Assembly: GCA_003517845.1 (NCBI GenBank)
Contig: DOZU01000142.1
Span: 1 to 5,631 of the forward strand
Reading direction: 5' to 3'
DNA: 5,631 bases
DNA from: Clostridiales bacterium
Lineage (GTDB): Bacteria; Bacillota; Sulfobacillia; UBA995
Shown here: positions 1 through 5,631 of the stretch, in pieces
How positions within the stretch are numbered: position 1 is the stretch's first letter
Layout of the letters: each line of letters starts with the position of its first letter
Notes under the pieces: generated by a model
Databases searched by the model: none
The model's input: only the letters and a program-made list of their open reading frames with translations
Told to the model about the DNA's origin: nothing
Made by a program: the position numbers and the translations under genes

Positions 1-252
1 CGCCGCGGCGAGTGCGCGGGCGATCCCCTGAAGCTCTATATGGCGGACGCCCTCACCATACCCGCCAACCTGGCGGGACTGCCGGCCATCTCCGTGCCGT
101 GCGGGTTCAGCCGCGGCCTGCCGGTGGGGCTGCAACTCATCGGCCGCGCCTTCGATGAGGGCACGCTCTTGCGGGCCGGCCATGCTTACCAGGAAGCCAC
201 CACCGAATGGCGCCGTCCTCCGCCAGCGGCGGGAGAGGGCGGGGCGGCATGA
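1..252 (+). CDS. gatA: Glutamyl/aspartyl-tRNA amidotransferase subunit A, C-terminal end (partial)
   Basis: This is the last 83 residues of GatA; the gene starts before the window. GatA is the amidase subunit of GatCAB. It hydrolyses glutamine and supplies ammonia to GatB for conversion of Glu-tRNAGln (and Asp-tRNAAsn in some species) to the amidated form. The visible part carries the typical GatA tail: [19 protein letters not shown], then [11 protein letters not shown], then [19 protein letters not shown] and a final YQEATTEW segment. These match the family's usual closing block ([20 protein letters not shown]). The Ser-cisSer-Lys catalytic triad lies upstream, outside the window. The TGA stop overlaps the gatB start codon as ATGA, so the two are very likely translationally coupled. 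Other amidase-family proteins share parts of this tail, but the adjoining gatB makes the GatA call firm. Confidence 0.95.
   Translation, partial: RRGECAGDPLKLYMADALTIPANLAGLPAISVPCGFSRGLPVGLQLIGRAFDEGTLLRAGHAYQEATTEWRRPPPAAGEGGAA
231..239 (+). promoter_or_regulatory. Ribosome binding site for gatB
   Basis: GGGAGAGGG lies inside the end of gatA, nine bases before the ATG at 249. The spacing suits 249 and not 258. It is the main sequence argument for the chosen gatB start, together with the ATGA overlap. Confidence 0.6.
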
Positions 253-1742
253 GCGGGATGAGTCGCTATGCGGCCACCATCGGCCTCGAGATCCACGTCG
301 AGCTGAAGACCCGTACCAAGCTGTTCTGCGGGTGTCCCAACCGCTTCGGGGAGGCCGCGAACCGGCTCGTTTGCCCCGTGTGCCTCGGCTTGCCGGGCAC
401 CCTGCCCGTGCTCAACCGGCGGGCGGTGGAACTGGGCATCGTGGCGTCACTGGCTCTGGGCTGTCAGGTGGCGCCGGAATCGGTGTTCGCCCGTAAGAAC
501 TACTTCTATCCCGACTTGCCCAAGGGTTATCAGCTATCCCAGTACGAGCAGCCGCTCGCCTCCGGAGGGCAGTTGACTTTCGCGGCAGGGGGCGAGGCCC
601 GCACCGTACGCCTGCGCCGGGTACATCTGGAGGAAGACGCCGGCAAGTCCCTGCACGGGGATGATGCCGCCCGGGCTTCCGGCATCCCCGGCCACCATTC
701 GCTGGTGGACTTCAACCGCTGCGGCGTCCCCCTCATCGAGATCGTGACCGAGCCGGAACTCAGCACGCCGGATGAGGCCCGGGCATTCCTCGAAGCCTTG
801 AAGCAGGTGCTGGAGCACGCCGGCGTGTCCGACGTGAAGCTGCAGGAAGGCTCCTTGCGCTGCGACGCCAACGTTTCGGTCCGGCCGGCCGGCCGCGACG
901 AGCCCGGGATCCCGGTGGAGATCAAGAACCTGAACTCGTTCCGGTTCGTCCACCGGGCCGCAGCCCACGAGATCGAGCGCCAGTCGGCGCTGCTGGCTGG
1001 CGGAAAGCCGATCGAGCGCGAGACCCGGCAGTACCTGGAGTCCATGGGCACCACGGAAACGCTGCGCCGCAAAGAGCAAGCCGATGACTACCGTTATTTC
1101 CCCGACCCGGACCTCCTACGGCTGCGGGTTGACCCCGACTGGCTAAGGCGGCTGCGCGATCAGCTCCCCGAGTTGCCGGCAGCCAGGCGCGAGCGATATC
1201 GGCGCGACTTCGGGCTGGCGGACGAGGACGCCGAACAGCTGGTGGCCGGTCTTCCCCTGGCCCGCTTTTTCGAGCAGGCGGTCGTTCTCGGCGCCGACCC
1301 CCGGACCGCGGCCAACTGGACGCTGGTGGAACTGGGCCGGCTGATGAACGCCCATGACCGCCCGGCGGACGCGATCCCCCTCCCGCCCGGGCATCTCGTG
1401 GAGTTGCTCACGTTGCTCCAGTCGGGGACCTTGAGTCGGCCGCTGGCGCGAACCGTGCTCGAGGACAGCTTCCTGAGCGGTCGTTCACCTCGGGCCATCG
1501 TCGCCGCCTCAGGCGTCACCCAACTCACCGGCGAGGCAGAGGTTGCCGCCATGGTGGACCAGGTAATCGCCGCCAACCCCGGGCCGGCGGCCGACTACCG
1601 GGCCGGCAAGGGCCGGGCGCTGGACTTCCTCGTGGGGCAGGTTATGCGCGCCAGCCATGGCCGGGCCAACCCCGCCGTGGTCAACCGCATCCTGCGCGAG
1701 CGGCTGGCTGACTTCACAGCACCTGCAGGAACAGACACTTGA
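249..1742 (+). CDS. gatB: Aspartyl/glutamyl-tRNA amidotransferase subunit B
   Basis: GatB is the tRNA-binding and kinase/transamidase subunit of GatCAB. It phosphorylates the misacylated Glu (or Asp) on the tRNA with ATP and amidates it. The 497-residue product is slightly longer than the usual ~475-480. The N-terminal catalytic domain opens with IGLEIHVEL (11-19), followed by four cysteines C27, C29, C42 and C45 in FCGC and CPVCLGLPG, the zinc-site pattern. Next come [18 protein letters not shown] (83-100), HLEEDAGK (126-133), [35 protein letters not shown] and [11 protein letters not shown]. The last ~150 residues form the GatB/YqeY tail domain, ending in [17 protein letters not shown] chose the ATG at 249 because it overlaps the gatA stop, has GAGGG at 235-239 nine bases upstream, and precedes the first conserved residues closely. 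ATGs at 207 and 258 are less likely. The last 29 bp overlap the oppositely oriented methyltransferase gene. Confidence 0.97.
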   Translation: MSGMSRYAATIGLEIHVELKTRTKLFCGCPNRFGEAANRLVCPVCLGLPGTLPVLNRRAVELGIVASLALGCQVAPESVFARKNYFYPDLPKGYQLSQYEQPLASGGQLTFAAGGEARTVRLRRVHLEEDAGKSLHGDDAARASGIPGHHSLVDFNRCGVPLIEIVTEPELSTPDEARAFLEALKQVLEHAGVSDVKLQEGSLRCDANVSVRPAGRDEPGIPVEIKNLNSFRFVHRAAAHEIERQSALLAGGKPIERETRQYLESMGTTETLRRKEQADDYRYFPDPDLLRLRVDPDWLRRLRDQLPELPAARRERYRRDFGLADEDAEQLVAGLPLARFFEQAVVLGADPRTAANWTLVELGRLMNAHDRPADAIPLPPGHLVELLTLLQSGTLSRPLARTVLEDSFLSGRSPRAIVAASGVTQLTGEAEVAAMVDQVIAANPGPAADYRAGKGRALDFLVGQVMRASHGRANPAVVNRILRERLADFTAPAGTDT

Positions 1743-2937
1743 GGTAACGGGTTTCCGGGGCGGCGAGCAACACCGGGTGATCGGGCGACTGTCCCCGTTC
1801 GTCGAGCAGTCGCAGTGACCGCCGCGCGTCCCATGCCGCCTCCACGAGGATCTGGCGGAAGTCTTCCGCGGACAGGTGGTAGGAACAGGACGAAGTCACC
1901 AGGAACCCGCCCGGCCGGATGATGCCGAGCGCCCGCAAGTTGATTTCCTTGTAGCCCCGGATCGCGCCGGGCAGGGCGGCCCGGCTGCGCGCGAAGGACG
2001 GCGGATCCAGGATCACCAGGTCATAGATCTGACCCGCCCGGTGCAGCGCGCGGAGTTCGTCGAAGGCGTTGCCCGCCCGGAAACGAATCCGGTCGGACAG
2101 GGAGTTCCGTTCGGCGTTGGTCGTGGCCAGTTCAATTGCTTCCGAGGAGCTGTCGATGCCGGTGACCTCGGCCGCATCGTGATATGCCGCGTGCAGGGCG
2201 AACCCGCCCGTGTAGCAGAACGCGTCCAACACCCTGGCACCGGGGCAAAGCGGCGCGATGGCGCGGCGGTTCGCTGCCTGGTCCAGGAAGTAGCCGGTCT
2301 TCTGGCCGCCTTCCCCATCCACCTCCACTTGCAGAGGGCCGTCGTCCACCACCGGCCGGAGGCTGCCGGTCCCCCGCAGCCAACCCTTTGCGAGCGGCAG
2401 GCCTTCCCGGGCCCGCACCGGCGCATCGTTGCGGGCGAAGATCCCCCTTGGCTGCAGGGTCGCCTCAAGCGCATCAAGCACGGCCGGCAGCAGGCGCTCC
2501 GCTCCCCGGGCCAGCGCCTGTACCACCACGATATCGCCAAAGCGATCGGCGATCACCGCCGGCAATCCATCCGCTTCCGCGTTCACCACCCGGGCCAGGG
2601 AGGGCGGATCGGTACGCGGTCCGAGGAACCCCCGGGCGGCCAGCCAGATGCGATGCTGCCAGGCTGCCCGAACCCGCTCATGGATGAAGGGGGCGTCGAC
2701 CGGACGGTCCTCTCGGGTGAGCAGCCGAACCGTGATCTGGGAGTCCGGGTTCCAGAAACCGCGCCCCAGGTAACGGCCACGATGGTCCGCGACCTCCACC
2801 ACGTCGCCCGGCTGGGCGGTGCCGTCCGTGGTCTCGATCTCGCTCCGGAAGACCCAAGGATGTCCCATTTCCAGCCGGGGTGTCCGGTGCCGCACCAGCC
2901 GCACCCGGCCCGGTTCGCGAAACTGCCGATCGGCCAT
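1714..2937 (-). CDS. rlmI: RlmI-family 23S rRNA (cytosine-C5) methyltransferase
   Basis: This 407-residue SAM-dependent methyltransferase matches the length of E. coli RlmI (about 396), which makes m5C at position 1962 of 23S rRNA. An N-terminal PUA domain (about 11-85) contains GHPWVFRSEIE (25-35) and the GDVVEVADHRGRYLGRG stretch. A linker domain with GLPAVIADRFGD (124-135) follows. The Rossmann methyltransferase domain (about 200-400) shows KTGYFLDQ (213-220), SAM-binding motif I VLDAFCYTGGF (236-246), the acidic motif VTGIDSS (258-264), motif IV DPPSF (311-315) and SSCSYH (349-354). Cys351 is the expected catalytic cysteine by family analogy. The ATG at 2937 is the only start near the beginning of the PUA homology; GGAGG lies 13 bases upstream, a slightly long spacing. 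The gene begins 45 bp after the permease stop, so read-through from the ABC genes is possible. Its 3' end overlaps gatB tail-to-tail by 29 bp. The family is firm; the exact target base is inferred. Confidence 0.93.
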   Translation of the reverse strand: MADRQFREPGRVRLVRHRTPRLEMGHPWVFRSEIETTDGTAQPGDVVEVADHRGRYLGRGFWNPDSQITVRLLTREDRPVDAPFIHERVRAAWQHRIWLAARGFLGPRTDPPSLARVVNAEADGLPAVIADRFGDIVVVQALARGAERLLPAVLDALEATLQPRGIFARNDAPVRAREGLPLAKGWLRGTGSLRPVVDDGPLQVEVDGEGGQKTGYFLDQAANRRAIAPLCPGARVLDAFCYTGGFALHAAYHDAAEVTGIDSSSEAIELATTNAERNSLSDRIRFRAGNAFDELRALHRAGQIYDLVILDPPSFARSRAALPGAIRGYKEINLRALGIIRPGGFLVTSSCSYHLSAEDFRQILVEAAWDARRSLRLLDERGQSPDHPVLLAAPETRYLKCLFLQVL

Positions 2938-2950
2938 ACGATCCGATGTG

Positions 2951-2956
2951 CCTCCT
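2951..2956 (-). promoter_or_regulatory. Probable ribosome binding site for the rlmI-like gene
   Basis: AGGAGG on the - strand sits in the 45-bp gap after the permease gene, 13 bases before the ATG at 2937. The spacing is longer than optimal. I see no in-frame alternative start between it and that ATG. Confidence 0.5.
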
Positions 2957-2982
2957 CGTTCGTCCCCTGGCTTCCGCCCACT

Positions 2983-3783
2983 TTACAGGTCGCGACGCTC
3001 CAGCGCCAGCAGGGACAGGCAAAAGGCCGCCGTAGCCGCCCCGAACAAGACCGCCAGATTCGGCCCCAGTTCATCGCCGCGCGCCAACGCCTCCAGCGGC
3101 GCGAAGTATCGGAACAGTGAGGCCACCCGGTAAGGCTCCACTACCTCCCAGATACCCCCGACCACATCCAGGGCATACAGGGCCGCGAACAGCCCTCCAG
3201 CGAGCCCCAGGGCCTGCCGCCCTTCCCGGGCGAGGGAGCCGATGAGGTAAGACGTGCCGAGGATCGACATGGCGAAGGCGAAAGTCAGGAGGCCGGCGAC
3301 CACGAACTCCGACCAGCCCGGCGGCTCAAGACCAAGGCTGACCGCGATCACCCGCAGGGTCAGGGAGAAGAGCATGGTCACCCCAAACAACAGCGTGCTC
3401 ACCGCCGCCAGGTCGTGAAGGGCCAGGCGGATCCGGCTCACCGGCCGGCTGAACAGGAGATCGACCGTCCCGTCGCCCACTTCCCGGGCGACGAAGGTGC
3501 CCGCGGCGGCGGCATACATCACCAGTACCACCAGGATCAGCGGATGGCGCCAGATCAGCGCCAGGAAAGCCGGGAATCCGCCGGGCGCTCCGCCGCCACC
3601 GCCGGCTATCGCTCGCAGCAGCCCTTCGCCTTCACCCTCCATCAGCAACTGGTCCATCGCCGCCGGGCCCACCGCTTCATAGGCGCCTAGCATCAGTGCC
3701 CCGAAGCCCAGGATTCCCAGGGCGGTCCACGCCGCTCCCGGGCCGCGCCGGCGCAGGTTGAAACCGAAGCGACGCCAGCTCAC
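2983..3783 (-). CDS. ABC-2 type transporter permease
   Basis: This 266-residue integral membrane protein is the likely transmembrane partner of the upstream ATPase. Six hydrophobic segments can be read at about 18-38, 80-98, 122-148, 159-184, 189-210 and 242-260, the usual count for ABC-2 permeases. After the second segment, FVAREVGDGTVDLLFSRPVSR (97-117) matches the amphipathic 'E-x-GT-x-x-LL-x-x-PVSR' element typical of this family. A glycine-rich stretch (61-69) lies in the large loop between segments 1 and 2, which also has an acidic run (MEGEGEG, 48-54). The start is GTG at 3783, overlapping the ATPase stop as GTGA. The first residues MSWRRFGFNLRRRG are a positively charged lead-in, consistent with a cytoplasmic N-terminus. 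It probably forms a homodimer with two ATPase copies and exports a small hydrophobic compound or lipid. The substrate cannot be told from sequence. Confidence 0.88.
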   Translation of the reverse strand: MSWRRFGFNLRRRGPGAAWTALGILGFGALMLGAYEAVGPAAMDQLLMEGEGEGLLRAIAGGGGGAPGGFPAFLALIWRHPLILVVLVMYAAAAGTFVAREVGDGTVDLLFSRPVSRIRLALHDLAAVSTLLFGVTMLFSLTLRVIAVSLGLEPPGWSEFVVAGLLTFAFAMSILGTSYLIGSLAREGRQALGLAGGLFAALYALDVVGGIWEVVEPYRVASLFRYFAPLEALARGDELGPNLAVLFGAATAAFCLSLLALERRDL

Positions 3784-4679
3784 TCTCCTCCCTCCCTTGG
3801 CGAGGCGTAGAACTCGAGGAAGATCTCATCCAGCCGGGGAGGGGCGCAAGCCAGGCTCGCCACCGGCAGGCGCGAGAGGACTTCGAGGACGGGGGCGATC
3901 GGCCCGGAAACGGTGCATGTGAACCGGTCGGGGCCGTCGACGGGGCCCACCACCGCCCCTGCCTGCCGCAACGGTTCGAGGTCGACCGGGTGCTCGAGGG
4001 CGACCTCGAGGCGATGAAGGCGGCGGCGCTGCAGTTCGGCCACCTCCCCGGTCACCAGCAACTCGCCGGAGCGGATGATGGCTACCTCCTGGCACATCTG
4101 TTGGACCTCGAACAGCACATGGGTAGACATGAAGATCGTCGCGCCCCGGCGGTGGAGTCCTCCCAGGAGTTCGAAGAGACTGCGCTGGATAAGCGGGTCG
4201 AGGCCCCGGGAGGGTTCGTCGAGGATGAGCAGTCGAGGCGCGTGCTGGACGGCCTGCACCAGACCGAGCTTCTGCTTCATGCCCGACGAATATTCGCGCG
4301 TCTTGCGGCGGAGGTCGGCGGCGGACAGTTCCAAGGCGTCCAGCGCCTCCTTCCGGACGGGGGTGGCGCCATAGAATCCGCCAAGGTGGTCGAGCAACTC
4401 CTGACCGGTCAGTTCCGGATAGAGGGACAACTCTCCGGGTAAGTAGCCCACCTCGCGGCGTACGGCCACGTCCCGCCGGGGGTCACGGCCGAAGAGGCGG
4501 GCGGTCCCCGCGGTAGGTCGGAGCAGACCCAGCAGCAGGCGAATGGTGGTTGTCTTCCCCGCCCCGTTGGCCCCGAGGAACCCGAAGACGCGTCCTTCAG
4601 GCACATCCAGCACCAGGCGTTTCAGAGCTTGCGTCCGGCCGTAGTGCTTGGTGAGTTCCAAGGCCTGAATGGCAGCCAC
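3780..4679 (-). CDS. ABC transporter ATP-binding protein (ABC-2 exporter type)
   Basis: This 299-residue ATPase should power the permease encoded directly after it. All nucleotide-binding motifs are present: Walker A GANGAGKT (36-43), the Q-loop region YLPGELSLYPELTG (79-92), signature YSSGMKQK (130-137), Walker B LLILDEP (150-156), D-loop GLD (159-161) and switch histidine STH (185-187). The Q-loop position reads PGE instead of PQ, and the signature is SSGMKQ instead of LSGGQ; both variants are common in CcmA/DrrA-like exporters. The last ~90 residues form the extra C-terminal domain seen in such ATPases. I chose GTG at 4679 because AAGGGAG lies 11 bases upstream and the homology (ALELTKHYG) begins a few residues later. 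An ATG at 4751 would add 24 unlike residues and overlap the preceding gene. Drug or antibiotic export is a family-level inference; the cargo is unknown. Confidence 0.93.
   Translation of the reverse strand: MAAIQALELTKHYGRTQALKRLVLDVPEGRVFGFLGANGAGKTTTIRLLLGLLRPTAGTARLFGRDPRRDVAVRREVGYLPGELSLYPELTGQELLDHLGGFYGATPVRKEALDALELSAADLRRKTREYSSGMKQKLGLVQAVQHAPRLLILDEPSRGLDPLIQRSLFELLGGLHRRGATIFMSTHVLFEVQQMCQEVAIIRSGELLVTGEVAELQRRRLHRLEVALEHPVDLEPLRQAGAVVGPVDGPDRFTCTVSGPIAPVLEVLSRLPVASLACAPPRLDEIFLEFYASPREGGE
3784..3798 (-). promoter_or_regulatory. Purine-rich ribosome binding region of the permease gene
   Basis: A 15-base all-purine run on the - strand (AAGGGAGGGAGGAGA) lies directly before the GTG at 3783. 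It includes GGGAGG seven bases from that start. It also encodes the ATPase C-terminus REGGE, so it serves both coding and translation initiation. Confidence 0.65.
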
Positions 4680-4690
4680 TCTGTAACCGT

Positions 4691-4697
4691 CTCCCTT
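4691..4697 (-). promoter_or_regulatory. Ribosome binding site deciding the GTG start of the ABC ATPase
   Basis: AAGGGAG on the - strand lies 11 bases before the GTG at 4679, in the 34-bp gap after the small membrane protein gene. It supports GTG 4679 over the longer ATG form from 4751. Confidence 0.6.
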
Positions 4698-4713
4698 CAG
4701 TCCGCCGTGCCGG

Positions 4714-5115
4714 CTAGCCGAGCAGGATGAACGCGAGCGACGCCAGGGCAAAGGGGAACTGGATCAGAGTCCCGGCGATTGGCGGCCAGCGGCCGTGCAG
4801 ATGGTCACCGTTATGGGTGGGGAAACCGCACCGCCCGCGCCAAAGACCGAAGTGCCGCAGCCCCACCTCGAGGTCGGGGGCCGTCGCTGCCACCGCGCCC
4901 CACCAACCGGCCGCGGCGAGGCACGACCGCAAGAGGTAGAAAGTGGCGGCACCCACGGACACATCGAGCAGGGCCCCTCGCCAATCCGTCACGTCATGGT
5001 GGGGGATGAGGTCGAGGACCAGGTGAGAAGTCAGGCCGGTCGCAATCGCCGCCGCCGGCGAGCCGACGTGGGCGCCCAGGGCGGCGCCCACCAGAGCGTG
5101 CGTAGTGAAGTTCAT
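4714..5115 (-). CDS. Small membrane protein with His/Asp motif, possibly YdjM/DUF457-like
   Basis: I cannot name this gene firmly. The 133-residue product starts MNFTTHALVGAALGAH. It has hydrophobic segments at about 7-30, 52-80 and 112-132, and a regular set of potential metal ligands: H6, H31-x3-D35-x2-P-H39-H40-x0-D41, APDLE (79-83), and THNGDHLHG with H101, D104, H105 and H107. The 'HLxLDxIPHHD' and 'APDLE' blocks resemble the membrane metal-dependent hydrolase group related to YdjM (DUF457). This is from motif memory, not a database match, and a catalytic role is inference. The ATG at 5115 is chosen because GAGGAG lies five bases upstream and the conserved-looking sequence starts there; an ATG at 5220 would add 35 unconvincing residues. 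It ends with TAG 34 bp before the ABC ATPase and probably shares its transcript. Confidence 0.8.
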   Translation of the reverse strand: MNFTTHALVGAALGAHVGSPAAAIATGLTSHLVLDLIPHHDVTDWRGALLDVSVGAATFYLLRSCLAAAGWWGAVAATAPDLEVGLRHFGLWRGRCGFPTHNGDHLHGRWPPIAGTLIQFPFALASLAFILLG

Positions 5116-5120
5116 GGAGG

Positions 5121-5126
5121 CTCCTC
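5121..5126 (-). promoter_or_regulatory. Ribosome binding site of the small membrane protein gene
   Basis: GAGGAG on the - strand lies five bases before the ATG at 5115. It supports the 133-residue form over a longer one from 5220, which has no comparable site. Confidence 0.65.
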
Positions 5127-5210
5127 GTTCAACGGACGCGACCGTTTCTCCTCTTACGAGTAGCCTCTCCCAAGGTGATGCCATGTATTGCGGCAGGAGG
5201 GTTGGCGATG

Positions 5211-5224
5211 GGGCATACATGCCC
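5211..5224. promoter_or_regulatory. Short perfect dyad in the intergenic gap (possible operator)
   Basis: GGGCAT-AC-ATGCCC has two 6-base arms with a 2-base centre. It lies in the 159-bp gap between the transglycosylase stop and the start of the small membrane protein gene, about 95 bp upstream of that start. The symmetry is seen directly. A role as a protein-binding site is only a guess, since I could not identify convincing -35/-10 boxes near it. A short dyad can occur by chance in GC-rich DNA. Confidence 0.2.
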
Positions 5225-5274
5225 TGAGGCGCACGAGGTCTACATTGCGCCCTCCACCGGCCAGCCTGCTCCTT

Positions 5275-5631
5275 TCACTCCGGGCTCGCGCCATACAGCC
5301 AGCGGTACATCAGCCAGTCGCCGAGCACCAGTGATACATATTCCCGGGTCTCGGTGAATCCCACGATCCAGGGGAAGTCGATGCGCTCGCGGTAGTCGGG
5401 CGAGGCAACCCACCGCTGGACGCTGCCCCAACCCCCGTTGTAGGCGGCGATGGCGTGGAGGTACTCGCCGTCGAACGTGTCCAGCAAGTGGCGGATGTAC
5501 CATGCGCCCAGCAGGATATTGTGGGCCGGGTCGAAAAGGGCTTCCTTGCTCGTCCGCCATCCCGCCCGCTCGGCGATCCACGCGCCGGTTGTCGGGAGGA
5601 TCTGCATCAGCCCCCGGGCATCGGCCACCGA
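5275..5631 (-). CDS. Lytic murein transglycosylase, SLT domain, C-terminal part (partial)
   Basis: The gene enters from the right edge of the window and ends with TGA; 118 residues are visible. Lytic transglycosylases cleave the MurNAc-GlcNAc bond of peptidoglycan in the periplasm, leaving a 1,6-anhydro end. The visible part begins inside the SLT fold: S-V-A-D-A-R-GLMQILPTTG matches the family's 'S-x-x-GA-x-GLMQ-x-x-P-x-T' block. It continues with DPAHNILLGAWYI, then AAYNGGWGSVQRW, and ends with GFTETREYVSLVLGDWLMYRWLYG, like the 'P-x-x-ETR-x-YV' tail of Slt70-type enzymes. The catalytic glutamate (ES motif) and any signal peptide lie outside the window, so activity and export cannot be checked here. 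The tail stops soon after the SLT domain, with no LysM or other domain after it. It could be an Slt70-like protein or a small stand-alone SLT enzyme. Confidence 0.9.
   Translation of the reverse strand, partial: SVADARGLMQILPTTGAWIAERAGWRTSKEALFDPAHNILLGAWYIRHLLDTFDGEYLHAIAAYNGGWGSVQRWVASPDYRERIDFPWIVGFTETREYVSLVLGDWLMYRWLYGASPE

Noticed and set aside
207..248. Upstream ATG at 207 as the gatB start, adding 14 residues.
   Set aside because: An AGGAAG lies 10 bases upstream, so it is not impossible. The added residues are a low-complexity Ser/Gly/Arg stretch with no family match, and the ATG at 249 has both the ATGA coupling and a well-spaced GAGGG.
530..1079. Two open frames of about 180 codons on the - strand inside gatB.
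   Set aside because: gatB is continuous and motif-rich across the interval. The antisense translations show no domain or plausible start context.
1579..1617. GC-rich inverted repeats (GGGCCGGC / GCCGG) that might be a terminator for the - strand unit.
   Set aside because: They lie within conserved gatB coding sequence and are not followed by a T-tract on either strand. Such repeats are expected from the base composition.
1876..3120. Long open frame of 414 codons on the + strand.
   Set aside because: It lies antisense to the rlmI-like gene and the permease end, both with clear family motifs. Its translation is rich in Pro, Arg, Gly and Gln with no recognisable domain, which is the usual mirror-frame artefact in GC-rich DNA.
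4680..4751. ATG at 4751 as the ABC ATPase start.
   Set aside because: It would overlap the preceding gene by 38 bp and add 24 Arg/Ser-rich residues before the conserved N-terminus. GTG at 4679 has a good ribosome binding site.
5116..5220. ATG at 5220 as the start of the small membrane protein, adding 35 residues.
   Set aside because: There is no clear ribosome binding site before it and no domain-like sequence in the extension. The ATG at 5115 has GAGGAG five bases upstream.
5116..5274. Sigma-70 type promoter in the intergenic gap.
   Set aside because: I looked on the - strand for paired -35 and -10 boxes and found no pair with acceptable sequence and spacing. A promoter may exist but cannot be placed by eye.

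Overview
The window is GC-rich (roughly two-thirds G+C by eye) and densely coded. It reads as a chromosomal housekeeping stretch from a Gram-negative bacterium, most likely a proteobacterium and perhaps a gammaproteobacterium of the Chromatiales type. The reasons are a GatCAB amidotransferase operon, an RlmI-type 23S rRNA methyltransferase and an SLT-family lytic transglycosylase, all with high-GC codon use. The taxonomic call is an inference from gene content, not from a phylogenetic marker.

The left third (1-1742, + strand) holds the 3' end of gatA and a complete gatB. They are joined by an ATGA stop/start overlap, as expected for the gatCAB operon that amidates mischarged Glu-tRNAGln and/or Asp-tRNAAsn. 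The rest (1714-5631) is entirely on the - strand. In transcription order it contains the C-terminal part of a lytic transglycosylase, a small membrane protein with a conserved-looking His/Asp pattern, an ABC transporter ATPase, its ABC-2 type permease (GTGA overlap), and an rlmI-like methyltransferase. The last four are separated by 34 bp, by a 4-base overlap (GTGA) and by 45 bp, so they could be one operon. A 159-bp gap separates them from the transglycosylase gene. The rlmI-like gene runs tail-to-tail into gatB with a 29-bp overlap of coding sequence.

The ATPase and permease probably form a drug, antibiotic or lipid exporter of the DrrA/CcmA type, but the sequence does not show the substrate. 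Translation and rRNA modification genes flank the exporter without an obvious functional link. I see no mobile elements, CRISPR arrays, tRNA or rRNA genes, or convincing Rho-independent terminators. Nothing here looks like a new biological system. The least characterised item is the small His/Asp-rich membrane protein at 4714-5115.
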